From: Chionis minor
Taxonomy: Eukaryota > Chordata > Aves > Charadriiformes > Chionididae
DNA length: 64,000 nt
NCBI GenBank assembly: GCA_013398295.1
Contig: VZSF01000634.1
Coordinates: 584,864-648,863 of the forward strand
Direction: 5' to 3'
Shown: positions 12,001-27,000 of the stretch, in pieces
Position numbering within the stretch: the stretch's first letter is position 1
How the letters are laid out: each line of letters opens with the position of its first letter
Made by a program: the position numbers and the translations under genes
The notes under the pieces: generated by a model
What the model was told of the DNA's origin: nothing
Seen by the model: only the letters and a program-made list of their open reading frames with translations
The model's database searches: none

Positions 12001-15000
12001 TCTGTTCCTCCCCAACTTTGTCTTTCCTGCCAAAGAGGTTCACAGGACAGGTCTTCTTTCTCCCCAGGGCCCTGAGGTGCTGCCTGCCGTGGTCGGGGGG
12101 TAACAGGACTCAACTGAGGGAAGGAGCATTAAGCAGAAGGTCACAATAAAGGCCAGGGGCACTCCCCATTTTCTTGCATTCAGGAGAGGAAACGTTGTAA
12201 GTCACTGGCATAGAAATGAGAAGCTGTCTCCAGAAACGTGGTTCTGCTCCCAAATAACCTTTATTTTAAAAGTAAGATTGAGAGGGCGTCTGCGTTTCAC
12301 GCTATCACATCACTGTATATCAAGGCACATGATACATGAATACTCGAAGAGGAATGCAGAGTAACAGACTCTTGTTTGACAGCAATCAGCAAATACATTT
12401 GATTCCCACAACCTTTAGCACCTGCAAGGCTGAAAACACATCTCAAGATAAAGCAGTCATCGGGTAAGTGGTTCACTCGCTTTCTGCCGCAGATGTACCT
12501 CCCTTTTGGTGGTGCTGCCTCCTACCTAAGGAGGCTACTCCAGGGAGCTACTACACCTACAAAAAGGGTAACCGCCCTTTCAGTTCAAGGTGAGGTGTAA
12601 TTCCAAGAATTACGGGCTTATAAAATCTGGGAGAGGGTAGAAGACTAAGAGGCAGACACCTACGTAGCCTGATAGGACTTAACTGGTCCCTGCAAACACA
12701 ACTTTCACACTTGGCCCATGCATTTGTCCAGGGAAGATTCTGCCACTGATGACCAACGCAGCATTGGTCTTTAAAATCCTCAAAGTGTGGTTTTTGTTGT
12801 TTGTTTCGTTTTGTTGTTTTTTCTAAACGATATCCTCCCTTTCCCTCTCGAAAAATCTTACAAAATGAAAAAAAGTTACTCAGTCCTAAATTTAGACTCT
12901 GGATCTGGCAGACACTTAACCATGCCTTGTTAAACGCCTGAGTATTTACCTGGCGTTCAGTGAACGCGTACTGAGGTAGCACTGTTCCACAAACAAGATA
13001 ATCTCCTCAGAACTTTAAAGCCACTTCGAGATTTCTATGTGTATATAAACAAATACAATAAATCTCCTTGCTACAGATGAACAAATCTGACAGAAAGGTT
13101 GCACCTCTAGAGAAATTCTTCCTTATTTAATATTACAGGAAACAAACACATACTAATGAGGTGTAAAGTACCTCAAAACTTTCATGTCAAGTAAACAGAA
13201 ATGCTGTTTTAAACACTTTCCTGAACTAGGACTTCAATGGGCAGTGTTCTCTTCCTCTATTTGTCTTGCCTTATTGCCATGTATTTCAAACCAAACGCTA
13301 GCTTTTATCCCACGCTGACATCAGAAAGCAGAGGAAGAGTAAAAGAAAGGAAGAGTTTATACTCTTCAAACAAAAATTTCCAAGATAAGGAACAATTTGC
13401 TGATTACATGGATATGACTAGCTTAGAAGGTGCCAGAGAGACAAGCAGGAAAGAAGGCGGAACTCTAACCATAATTTCACATGGGATATTACATTTGTTT
13501 CTTCCTTGCGCAATAAATTCTAAAAGTATAAAAAAGTATAAAAGGCGGCTATGTGAGTATCAGTGGAAGATTTCCTGAATGATACACTGACATTATGCAG
13601 TGACATCTATCTCAAGTAAATTATTTAAATTTATTAAAAAACAGCCAAATGCAAGGAGGCAGCTCTCCCATTCATCTGAGAGGATAAAGCTGGAGGTGTG
13701 CCTTGTAACTTTAAAAGGGACCAGAAGCCACCTCTTCCTGAACGGGAACCCTGGCAAAACACCACTGCGTTAACTTCTGACCTTTGGAAAAAGATTTTAT
13801 GCTCCCCATACGAATTACAAATTTAAGAAAGCATTCAAGAGTTCTGTGGCCGCTGTCGTTTTCATCGTGCTTGTGGCCGGGGTCGGTTTTGCGCACCGCT
13901 CTGCACTGCTGGCCCCGAGCAGAAGACGCCTGCCCTGTGCTGGCCGCAGTGTGACTTACTTTCCGAATCGGGAATTGAGCTTGTTAGTGAGGAGCTGGTA
14001 GATGTGGTGATGCTCATGGAGGGGCTCATACCGTAGCGGGGGTACGCTCCCGTCATGGCTGTGGTATGAGAGATCCACGCCGCAGGGTCAATTGGCCTCA
14101 CTGGTTCAGCTGCGAAACAAGCAGAAAGGGAAAAAAAAAGACAAATGGAATCAGATTTGCAGCAAACACTAAGACCAAAAGTAAGAAGGAATTTGGGGGG
14201 GTTCTTGCCATTCTCAGCAGGAGGGAACAAAAAGCACCTTGCCAGCAGTAGCTGGTTTCCTCTAGCGATTGCCACACCAGCCTAATCGGACACAATCCTG
14301 ACACTCCCATTCCTGTAATTGCAGGAGGAGTGAAATATTTCCACTTGTGGGAAAGAAGCGCCCAGTCCAGGAATAATATTTCACTATTGTTCTATACAGT
14401 GAGATAGAGATTCCCATTTTTTTTGATTTTTTTTTTTGGATTTTGAGCAACCTGCTCTAGTCAGAGGTGTCCCTGCCCATGGCAGGGGGGTTGGAACTTG
14501 ATGATCTTTAAGGTCCCTTCCAACTCTAACCATTCTATGATTCTATGATTTTGCCGTGACGTGAAGTACTACCAGCTGATGAGAAGATCTCTCCCGACTT
14601 CTAAGTGTCTTAGGTCCAAAATAATCACTCAGACAGAAGGTGAATCTTCTGCTGAAGGCGAATCAGAACAGTAGCTCGAGAGCTTTGTATTTGCAGAGAT
14701 GGGGCATCATGGAATTCCCCTCTCAGTGTTTTCAGCAGCCACAATGAAACATTTTAGGACTGCAATAATCTTGCAAAATAAATAGACAAGATATATAAAG
14801 ACCATTTGAAGAGACTGGTGTCAGAGAAAAGTGAAAATTACACTCAGACCTTAAGAAGAATCACATAGCAAGTAATTTTTAAAGCTGGGAATAAAACTCA
14901 ATTTTCCCCATAATCTGGATTACTTCTTCTGAATTATAGTGGCTGTTGTTCCACTGCCTTAAAACCAGAAGTTATGTAAAAGAGCTCTGCCTATGTTAGG

Positions 15001-18000
15001 TATTTCCACCAAATATCCCACACATTATTGCAACCAGTTTAGCATATGGCAGATGTACCACTCTTTGCCTTGGATAATAACGCACGCGCCTCTGCTGAAT
15101 GAAGGACAAACTGCTCCACAACCTCTCCCGGAGCAAATCTGAAATACGTGATTTGTGGGGTTTTTCTTTTGATTATGCTGGTTTTCCTAAGGACTTCACC
15201 AAGTGAGTTCCCATAGTCTGCACAAGTCTATTGCATTAATCTCAATGGAAAATGCTATCCTCATCTTCATAGGACTGGTAACATGCTGGTTTCGGTATCA
15301 TAAGCAGAGCACTCACCAGTAGGAGGCAGCTGTGTTTGTCACATGAGCACAGGCCTTTTATAGCTTGAAAGGTTTATTAAGCCAGAAGTGTTAGAACTAG
15401 ATGATTTTCAAGAGGTTTTATGTATATCAATGTTGTTTGCCTCAGATTTAAAAAATATTCCGTTTCAATTCTTTCCAAGAAGTGAAAAAATGAGGCTTTT
15501 TAACACCTTAGTTATCCTCCAAACTTTCTATCAATTGAAAAGTTAAGATCATGAGGATATACCCACCAAAAGGTTAAGAGCTTGATCCAAAGCCATGTGA
15601 ATCAAAGAAAAAAATCCCATGAATTCAGTGGGCACTGGACTTTCAGAAAGAGCACCTTAAACCCCTGCCTCCCAACACAAAAATTCAACAAACAATATAA
15701 CCAAACTTAAAAGTATCGAACTTAGAGGTAACGGAAATCTGTTAGATGCCAAAATAGCTGAAAATTTCCTAGACCCTGAGGGCTCCACAGGAACCCAGCA
15801 AAGAGCACAAACATGTACTCACCCCTGGGGATGGTGAAATAACTCCTGGGAGTAGGGTCCCAGCATTTGGCTACTGTTAGGCTGATAGGTCTAGGAAGAA
15901 AGAAAACAAGTGAAGGTGACTCTTAACTTTCCCTCCAGAAGCTGTAACTGCTACAGTGAACTCTTTTAAACAAACTTAATCCTATCCACCAGTTGTCAAG
16001 TACGTTCTGAGAATGCTTTCGAGATGCTTGTCCAAGTATTTTCAGTACAAACTGGTACCAAGACACTTCTGGTTTCTGGATCATGAGCATTATTAGTGAA
16101 ATCTGTTGAATGATCAGCTCTTGAGATATTAAAAAGCTCCTCATATAAACAAATAGTGGTACTGAAACCAGGCAACTCCTAGTTTTCGTGTTGGTTTTGG
16201 CTGGTACACTGGAACCAGTCTCCCCTATTCATCGTTCACACTGAGGAGTCGAGAGCTGAGATCAGCAGTCACATTGGCTGCTTACTGAGATCAAAATGTT
16301 GATTTCTCTGAGGTTTGCCCAGTCTGATAACTGCATACGGAGGATACGTAGCAAGATTTTGTAACATGCTCACCCTGGTTTGGAGACTATTTCCCGTAAA
16401 ACCCGTACTGCATCATCATTGCTCATGTTCTCAAAATTGACATCATTCACCTGAAAACATTGCAAAAAACAGAGGTCAGGCTTTGCAACAGGAAAGTTAA
16501 AGACATTTTAATTACTTGTTTCCAAATTTATTTGTCCTGTAACTGTTTCCACTCCTTTGAGCAGCTGCAGAAATATTGTTTCTCGGAGCACATCAACTAT
16601 CCAGCAGAGATCGCAAAGAATTACAGGTTTAAGTGACAATAGTTTTTGTGACACATTTCTCCGAGTACAAACGAATTCTGTTAAGTGATTACTAAGTCCA
16701 CGGATCTGCTGGGATGGCTGAGCTCAGCACCAATGTACAAGCCAGCGGCACGTATTTTTGGACGCGGACCAACCTGCAGAAGCATGTCTCCTGGTTCAAT
16801 TCGGCCATCTGCTGCCACAGCCCCTCCTTTCATAATAGAGCCAATGTATATGCCACCGTCACCCCGGTCATTGCTCTGTCCTACAATGCTGATTCCCAGG
16901 AAGTTATACTTTTCTATACAGATAGAAAGTGGAGGGTAGGGGGGGGAAAAAGCAAACAAAGTGATTGGAATGGCAGTGAAGAGCTAACACCAGGCTACTT
17001 CAGTCTTGAAAGATCAGTTTTCTCAACACATCGTGGGGCACGTTTGACTTACAATGATCTCAGGTTACCCTATTGGGGAACGTCTGCCTGGCACCTTCAG
17101 CAAAAGGCAGCAGGGAAATGCTGCTAAAGACATTAATTTTTCATACGGGACACCAAAAAGTTACATTCAAAAAATCAGCATGAGAAATGACACTGAAAAG
17201 ACATGTCTACACCTAGAAATTAGGCACCCAATCAGCATTACACAATGTTTTTTCTACACGTCAGAGAGGTAGGAAGAATTTGGTGCTACTGAAAGGTGCT
17301 GAACTGGCAGTTTGCACATTTCTATCTGGCTAAACAACGAAATGCACGAGCAGCACAAATGCAAACCTCCGGTGCCCTTCTACTCTCGCTCCTAGCAATG
17401 TCTGCTCCCTTCCCATTCCCAGAAATAAGAGCAGAGCCACGTATCCTGGAGTTCCAGCTCCTTCCCTGGGCTTTTCAGGAAGAATACTGATCTGCTTGTG
17501 CAAATGGTTCCCAACGATCCAGTACGGGACTAGGGATCCAGGCAGAGTCAGCAGAGCAGCAGCTCTCAGCTGCCATTCCCTTTGGTTCAGTTGCCATCCT
17601 TTCAAATCAAGGAGCGTTCTACTGGCTCCAAAGGCTACTCCACCATGACAAAATACACCTGTATCACTTGAAATTTGTCATAAAAAACATTGCTTATCCT
17701 CTTACCCATGTTGAGTGTGACAGTGATGATATTTAGGGACATGGTAGAATCAGTGATGCTGCTGAACGAAGATGACTGCAAAATACAACAGAGAATTCTC
17801 AGGGTTTTAAAAGGCTCAGAATAAGACAGCAAAAATAACTATTAAGGATTAATTCATTGGGAACTGATTAATAGGTTTCCATTTGGAAGGCATCCAGAAA
17901 CCATTGTGGCCTCCTCAAAATTATTCTTCCTTTAGAATCTGTAAGGAAAAAAAACACAATCTGCACCTTCTCCAAAGATTTGTTTACAAAAAACACAGAG

Positions 18001-21000
18001 CAGGGTCCTCTATTGAAGTTTCTCAGCTGAACCTCACATTGAAGCATTTCTGCTTCCTGACGGACAGGCAGACATTTAAATACTTAAGTGCCCAGTGGAG
18101 TGTGAATTATTACATCCACAGCTCCTCCCTAAAGAGAGGAGCAAACAACACATGATCCTTCAGGAAGTGAGAAGCCAGACACTCCCCTCCCTCCAAAATT
18201 AAATACAAATGTGGTTGTCAAGTATCTTCTAAAATATTACTCCAGTTCTTGTAATGAAACATATGTATTCTCATTCTTTGATCTGTAAAGACTGATATTT
18301 ATGGGAGAGGGAAACAGTTACTTCAAGAAGTGTGTCATTTGGGCCATCCTCATTCTGCTGCCACAGGATTGGCACAGAAAAGGGCAAGGGGGAAGATTTG
18401 CCATTTCCTACAAACGTAGATTCCTCCTTTCAGCAGAACACAAGTCTCAGCAATTTACACTGCAGATGTCTAACACCACCGACACCCACTGCCCACATCA
18501 GACAGCAGCACAACGGAGGTTCTCCTGCAGAGGCTCGTCTTGAAAAAGACAAGAAATGCAGTCACCTAACAGTAAAAGGAGAAAGGGAGAGGAGAAAAAG
18601 AGGCTGGACTCCAGCGCTGCAGAACTGCAAGTCAGAGATTTAGTCCAGGGTAGACTGGAGCCAAGAGGAGCCTTTCCAGTGAATTCAACAGGGCACAGAG
18701 CTGTTCCAGATCCCTTCCTAATTCACGTGCTACACTCAAAATCACGGTTCACCTCCTTGGAAAATGATGATGCTAATCTTACCCTGTCAATCTGCCGCAT
18801 CCTTTGTTTCCTCCTCCTGCGTTTATGCTTCCGTATGAGTCGGGATGAAGTACTTTGCTCAGTGGAGCTACTCAACCTGAGGGAAATTGAGAGCAAATGT
18901 CAACTCTGTTAAGATGAGCCATCTGCATTTCTCTGCACCCTGCCAAAAACCCAGCCGATCCTACAAATGCAGGAGAGAGTAAATCATACAGAGACCACCA
19001 GCTAGCTTACAACATATTGCACTGTTCCTTGCCGAATTGCTGCTCGGTCCCAGCATGTGCTGTACCTTACCCTCTGCCCAGGAGCCCAGAGGAGACACCA
19101 GCTAAACTACACGGATTAGAGAGTAGAATTTATTGGCTTGCTTTCTTCTGGGAGCAAGACTGAATGCAACCCACATCTCAACAGGCATGTATCACCCTGA
19201 CTGAACCACCCCGAGGTCTGAGGTAGCCACCTTCCACGACGTTAAAGGTGGTCCTGACTCCAGGCCCATCAAAGAAAAAGGCATACTATAAGAACAGCCG
19301 TACATTAAACAATTATATTAATCTCTCCTCTGAGAGAACAGCAGGCAACCTGGAGAATCTCTTAATGTTCGTTTTTGTGAGTCTTGTCATGGTGCTGTTA
19401 TTTTCTTCTGCTGCTATCTACCCTGTTAGCAGGAACTTGAAGTTGGGGCTGGAATTCAATTAAATAAAGTAGCAATTGAGGAACAATACAACAGAGGAAT
19501 ATTGAATATGATTTACCTTTACAGATTCTGCAATGTTTATTTTGTTGTGGGGTTTTTTCTCAGGCTCTTCAAACTTGTAGAACCTAAATGTGCCACAATC
19601 TACCTATAAATCCTTAAGATCCCCCTAAGAGTTAGGATTGTTAATCAATCTCATTTTACAGACAGTGGACCGAGACAGAGAAAGACATACATGGATTTGC
19701 CCAAATTAATTTCAGAAGGCTGGAACAAAGCCTAGATTTCAGAGATACCAGTGTAACACCCGTAGAGCCATCACTCCTCTATTTATTATGTTAAGAATGG
19801 CAAAAAAAGAAAAAGTAATGCTCCATCATCTACCAAGATTGAAAAAACCCCAACAACCCTGTACAGCACAAGTAATTGAACTGGCACTGTCACAAAGAAA
19901 ACAGCACCAGTCTTTTCCCCCCGGTCTCCGTGTCCCTGTCTTCCAAGTTCTAGCCACATGCAGGAACGCTGGAACACCTCAAGCAAAACTTAATACCAGT
20001 AACTTCAAAAAGGACTTTGCTGCCATTAGATAACAACCCACCACACTGGGAAACCCATCTCACCTAAAGCAGGTGTGTTTTAGTCAAGCATACTGAGCTG
20101 AATATTACAGACGATGGAACTGCTCAGAGGGCATGAATCTCTTCCCGTTCTCTTTGAGTTCGCAAAACTATTTCAGGCATGTTAACCTCACGCACTCCTT
20201 GTTCCCCTCCCAGCAAGGCAAATTAATTTAAAGAGCCAAGAGGTGGTATTTTCAAAAGAGATCAAAAATCTGATAATTCTCAATCTGTGGAAACAGCTCA
20301 CAGCACCTGGTTTTCTGAGGCTTTACCTTTGCAACGGAAAAATGAAGAGGTCTCTCAGAGGCAGGGCTCACAAAATTGGACTTACTCAACATTCAGCACT
20401 CTTTTTGAAAGCACTGCCAAAGATTGACAGAAAAATCTCCTCTTACATTTTACTACCGATATTCTCCCTCTTTCCGTTTCCTCACCGATTTCATTTTCCT
20501 CCTCTTCTCTCCCAGAACATCTCATTAGTAGGATTCAGCTAAAACTTTCCAGCACATGACAGGTTGGGAGAATCTGAAGAAAGGCAAGTCACGTCACTCA
20601 CACTACAGTGAACCTGCCTGCTCTTTGCGAAGGGCACCGAAAAGAGGCAAAAGACAGGGGGCGCTTTTCTGCATGGACACAAGTCAACCAACAAAATACC
20701 TTCAACGGCTACGAGAGAGATGCGAGTGCCTTTCCCTCTACTGATCAGAGTACGAATTCAGCACTCCAACCTGCAAACCAACCTTCTGCTCGCCGGCTCT
20801 ATTCCCTGCTGTGGATGGGACACAGGGGTGGGAAAGCCCCGCTCTCTCGCCTGACGAGGCAAGGCTTTCCGCTAGCTTTGGAGACAGCTGAGGTAGTCCC
20901 CAACAGAAAGGACAACACTTTAAAATTTTACCGGTCCTTTTGGCTACTATAATCACACTTCAGAGTCATTCACAGCACCCAGGCAATTGATTTTCATTGT

Positions 21001-24000
21001 TTACACACGTATTTCACCTACTGCCATATCATATTTTACGGCTTTATCCCAGTGCGTATCACTTAAGGCATCCGCAGTACTTCCTGTCACAGCCTTTTTA
21101 GAACAGTATCCTCTAATGGTTACCGTGGATAAAGAAAATTCATTAAATTCATACACATCATTTCATTTCTTCATTTTCCTGTTACTATGCCCCTGAAAGG
21201 GGTAATGCCCTGGCTGACATTGCCTACCGTAAAAAACAATTTTAAGTTAGCAATGTTCTTATAGCAGGGTAAGAAAATGGAGATAAAAACTGTACTGAAA
21301 GCCACAACTGCCTGCAGCAGGAGATCACGATGGGAATTCCCCCAGTAGCAAAGTTCTTCCTGCACTTCCCAGACAACGGGTATTTTATCTGCATAGGAAG
21401 TTATGGAAACGAGGGATAGGAACAGCAGAATTTCAGCAGACAGTTCACTGAATTTCTTTGTCTCAAGCAGTCTTGGCAGTAATCTAGTGCTATTTCATGG
21501 CACTTTACAGCCTAAGAAACAAGCAACTTAGAAGTACCTTCCAACGTATGTCAGAGTATGCTTCCTCTGACCTTCTTTTTCCTGATCACCAACTGCACGT
21601 AAGATCTGCTGACTGCCAGGGTTGACTGGCTAGGCCAATGTCTTCCTCCAGCTCCAGTGCACACCAATATGGTGTTGATCAGAAAAACAAAGAACAATTA
21701 TTTCCAGCTTTTAGTCTGATTTTCTAAAATTGGATTGGACAAAAATACCTTTTGCCTGCACTAAGTATAGCTAGAAAACAGAATTGCTCTCTGACTCTGC
21801 GTCCTTAGAAGGGATATTTTAATCTACCATCAAATACATGACACAAAAATACTTCCATTACTATCTTTAGAGAGATAAATCAGGGATGAGTCCAAAAGGA
21901 TAGACTTGAAAAAAAGACAAAAAGTCTAAGTACACCACAGAAAGACAGACAGAGCACGTCTGAGGTGATGAAGATGTGAACAATTAGCTTATGCTAAAAT
22001 CAGCATCTTGTTCCTTCTTTTGCCCCTTGTTCCTTTTTTTCTTTTGCCCTCCCTATTTACTTTGGCAGCTTGGGGGCGAGACTACTTTGGAAAATTCATT
22101 AATTTTCAATATATTACCAAAAGTTTAAATTCCTCTGTAAGCAGTGAACATTTGGGATTTTTCTTTTAAATTAAACTAACAAAACCTGAGCTTACTGGCA
22201 AATCTCTGAACTTCTATTACCAGATGATAACACGTGAGAAGTGAAGTTCTATTCTGCAGTATTTTTTTTCATTCTGCTCAGCATTAGACTGGAAGGATGG
22301 CAATTAGTTCCTTAGAAAAGCCACAGTTCAAGTTTAGTTCAAGAGGACAGACAATATTCCAGAGAAGTAACCACTTGAGCTAAAGCAGCCTCTCACATCA
22401 GTTGCACAAAACTGATTAGAAGGCAGCGCAGAAACATTTTTGTGTGCTTATACATTGGCTTCTATACAGATAAACATTAGAAAATGTTAACTTATTACAC
22501 CGGAGAAATCATAAATGGAGAGCTCACTCAACTCAGTTTTTTCCTCCCTTCTTGGGGGAAGCTGGACAATGACGTAATTTACCTTAAGAAGCCCGTGTGT
22601 AAGTAGAAGGCAAGACAGCTGGTTTTGGCAAGACTCCCACATTGGGTGAACGCCTATTTGGGAACATCAGGTTTCATGGTCTCTGCAATTTCTTAAAAAG
22701 CAGTCAAGCCTATATCTGTTTTCATGTAGCTCATCATCACTTCTTCTAATTTCTTTTAAATCCATAGCCTTAACGTATCGTGGCTGAATCGCTCCCAAGC
22801 ACCGCATAGCTCATATTCTAGGAGTATCTGGATGCTAAATACCAGCTCAAATGCATTCTAATGAGGAGTAATATTTTGATCTCTGACGTATCCTCAGAAA
22901 TGAGAAAAAGTTATTATTACAACCTGATGAGCAAAACAAGACGGTATATTTGAGCTTGTGGGAAAAATAAAGCGCAAAGATGAAAAACAAATCTGGAATC
23001 ATAATTACCAATTTCCTGCACTAGCTGCTGGCCAAACCGCTGACTGCACTTCTAACAGAAAGGCTAAAAAATCCCACAGAAGAGATTTTTAAAAAGAATA
23101 ATAATTTGTCTAATTTACATTACCGAAAGGAAGGAAAAAGGGTAACAGTTTGTGAAAGAAATCTTATCCACACAATTTAAAAAGTAATGTTCATTCCTTA
23201 AATGAGAAATAAACATAATCTTTTTTTTTTCAATAAATTAGTTTAGTTACGTTAAACTGGGAATACTAATTGCAAGTTGCTGACAATAATCCTACAGCTA
23301 CAGATGTCATATCTGCTAGACCTTTATTTGCTTAACAGAAGGCAGAATTAAGACTCTTACTATAAAGTTCACCATGAGCCCCCTACATCAATCTATACAC
23401 AAAATACCACCTAATACCCACAAATAACACTAATGTTCAATTATATCAGACTTTGAAAACAAAGGAATTAAACTTTTGCACTAGCACTACTCGAAGAGTT
23501 CGGTACTGTCCTGTAATATCTGTGAACAAATTAATCCACTGAAAGAAAAAATTATTCTTTCTCTCTAAGTGCAACAGAACTTTCTTGGACTGGAAATTAA
23601 GCAACTCTGCTGCACTTCTCCAAGTTAAAAATAAAATAAACCAACGTCAGACACACACTGTTAGAAAAGCATCCTCAACCTTACAACCCTCTTCACTTCC
23701 AAGACAGTAACATCCTTCTGATTTCTTCTCTGGGTGAGCTCCTCCACGTACAATCTCCTTTCCAATGCAGGTTCTGACACCAGAGTTTGTCAGCTGTTAT
23801 TGAACAAACTTACCCCCTCCAACTTCTTTTTCCCCAGGCCGCTGTCTCCAGCAGATCTGGAGCATGCTCGATTTTCTATTTGGCTGTATCTGCCTCTAAA
23901 GAAAACTTCTCCCTGCCAGCACAATCTCTCATCTGCTCGAGAACATCATCGCCGTAACACAACAGCATACCTTGGAGCATTCCATTTAGTTGTTCTTCCT

Positions 24001-27000
24001 GACTAGCTGGCCTGGCAGCTGCTCTCCGTGCCAAAAGCTTCTGCCCTAGCCTAGAAAGGAAAAGGCCTGCGCAGCAGCTTCAGAGAGTCTCCTTCTTCTC
24101 AGGTCAGACGCAGGAAGCTTTACTTTATTAATACAGCAAGATTTAGCTGGGTCTAGTATAATGTGCTCCAGTGGCCACCCTGACTGTGCTAATCCTGCCC
24201 TACTGCATATCTTGCTGCCATGGAACTGATTAATTTATTTACCAGCAACAAAATCAGCTGCAGGGTTGTTTTGGTGGGCTTGACTTTTCAGGGAGGGAAG
24301 GAGGGGTAGAAGCCCTGAAGGCTTTAGGAAGGCTTGGAGTACATTGAGGTTAACTACTGATCTTGCCAGCCTTTTGTGCACATGAATACCCAGGTGAAGT
24401 ACAAAGCATCCAGAAGGCTCATTTTCTGTATCTTCAGGTGTTGGCAACTTCTCTGTAACTGCAAAATAAGTTCTTGAAACTAATTTAGGACCGAATCTTA
24501 AATGTTCATTTAGTTACCCTTTCAACCCTTTGGAAACACCCTGCCTTTGAACAGAATTTGAAGGAACGGCTGTTCTTCAACTGGTTTTTAAGCTATGACT
24601 AACTGCAAGACCAAATGGATCCACTGAGTTCAATAAGCTCATAATCTGTTTGTAAACATAGCAAACGTTTAAGTATGCTACCTAGAATTTTAAAATATCA
24701 CGTTGCACCTTACTTGTTTTAGGTACAGACTCTACGAACCACCGGATATGTGTAATCCTCTTGTTCTCTGATAATTAATAGAAATTTGCAATGGGTTTTA
24801 ATAGCTCGTTTGGATGAACAACAGCTGAGACAGTGGTCAGAGAATGCTGTCACTGCAGCCAGGAAAGAGAAGACCACTAGTTTTGATTGATTTTACATCT
24901 TTAAAAAGAGGTATTTTGAATCAGAGAAATGTATTGGTTTATAAACCTTTTACAGAACAACAAAAATATCTTTAGCGGTTAACAAGGATGTCTTGAAATG
25001 GAGAGCCTTTATGCAAAAAGCAAGGAATAATTCACATTATGTCTGCACAAAAAGAAAAAAAATAACTAAGAAGTCATAAATACATGGCATCACAGCCTGC
25101 CTTTGCAATAGCATTAACTTTGATGAATTCCTGTACTGCTCATAGGTCTCAGAGCATGCAATTACATAGGAATTCCTTTAAAATTATGCTTTAGTGAAGT
25201 GCATTATTATTAGGAATCTGTGGTGAAGGTATTTTGCTACAATAGTCACACCATTACTTTATAAATAGGTAGACAGTTGCACATTGCTTTGATCTTAAAA
25301 TGTGATCATTCTTGCCGTTAAAAGGAAAAAACAGGAACAGAATTTTTCTTTTAACTGGAACACTGGCTATAGGCAGTTTGGATAGTGACCCCTCTAACTT
25401 AGCTTGTTTCTCAGAGCAGTGATTATATACAAACATGATGTTACTGACAAATTATCAGTGCTCGAATCATATGCAACAGGAAAAAAGAAAGGAGAATTAA
25501 AAAAAAAATATGAAAGAAAAAAAAATATCTAAATCTTCACATCTCACCAGTCAGCATGTTTCAGAAAAGCCCAGAAACAGAGTGAAGTGGCTGGGCAACC
25601 GATGCAGACAGTATTTAACAGCTCAGTGACTCTGCCAATGCCCTACCTGCTCGTGTTGTCATCATCGTCAGAGTCAATGAAGCTGCTGGATTCCAGCTCA
25701 CTACTCATCATGGTAGAAGAGCTATCGTAACCAGGAGGGTGCTCACGGTGTCTGTCCAGTTTCGGATGGCCATTGATCCGAGGGACTGCGAAAACAAAAT
25801 AAATGGAGTATTAGTAGAGAAAGAAGAGGAGCAAGGCAGAAGTGGCACTGTGAGCAGCACAACATTCACACCGACAGCTGCAGACAAGTCTGCAGGAGGA
25901 TCCTTACGCCGAAACCAAGCTCTTTGCAGAACCTCATTTCATTCAGCAGCTGGAAAGGCTACTGCCCTGGTTAGCCTGCCTGCCCACCTACCTTTTTCCT
26001 AACTTTTTCATTTGTCTGTGGCTCAGTTCATGGGCAAGCCATAAAGGGATGGAGGCAGAAGCAGCAGGCATGAACAAGTACTACAATGGTATCAGAACAG
26101 CAGTTAGAATGGCCATGAGAAGTTGATGTCAATAGGAAGGAGCATGTGAAGACCTTGGAAAAGCAACAGGTACCACAATTTGAGTTTGGCATGGCTTGGC
26201 CTAGCAGCACAGAAAACATCAAACAACGTTCCTTGATGAATTCCAGTAATATCTCACCTATAAAACCGCTTTTCCCTCCACCAGTTCCTGTCCCCATACC
26301 TACACCACCTTGCCTGGGCAGCACCGCTATATCAAAATCACATTGTCTTGACCATTCCACGTGCCTAAGATGCTTCAGAACAATTTATTACTAATCCCTA
26401 GCTCTGCGAATGTTGTCAGACACACAAACAGTCCTGTAGATAATCCCCTCAGAAAGAATGTAATTTCCTTGAAGGCAGCAGTGATTCAGCTTTTTCTAGA
26501 AATATTTTATGGATTTTCCTCTCCAAATCAAACTCCTCTGCCCGCATCCTTTCAGGGACCTCTCATTAGAAGACCCATAATCTGCAAGTGCTTTGTTTTG
26601 CCAAGAATGTTCCTTTCCCTTAGACAAGAAAGGCTCAGCTTGATACGGCACCTGGACAAGAAATAAACAGAACAGGCCTCAAAGACAGACTGATATTTTA
26701 AAACACACACTCCAAACTCACAACTCCCTCCCAGGTCCAAGGGATCTGTTCTTCAATTAGAGAACAGAAAGCCCTTTTCCTGAAGGAGGAAAGTCTGCAG
26801 CAGGCATTATACATGATGCTGTGTAACTGTATACATTGGAAGTGAATTGGCAGATCTTGATAACTATTAAAGTAACACGGTTTGAAAAACTAAGAGCCAC
26901 CCTAAGTACCTGTCTGAAGTGCACCGTGGCTAGCCTTCACTCCTCTGTTTCAAATTGCTCAGCAGTGAAATAAAAAAAGACTGATTTGTTTTCTTCCTGC

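Noticed and set aside
15388..15420. CR1-like AGAACTAGATGATTTTCAAG
   Set aside because: It resembles the CR1 3' end over about 20 bases but lacks the following GGTCCCTTCCAAC and the ATTCTATG tail; too short to call.
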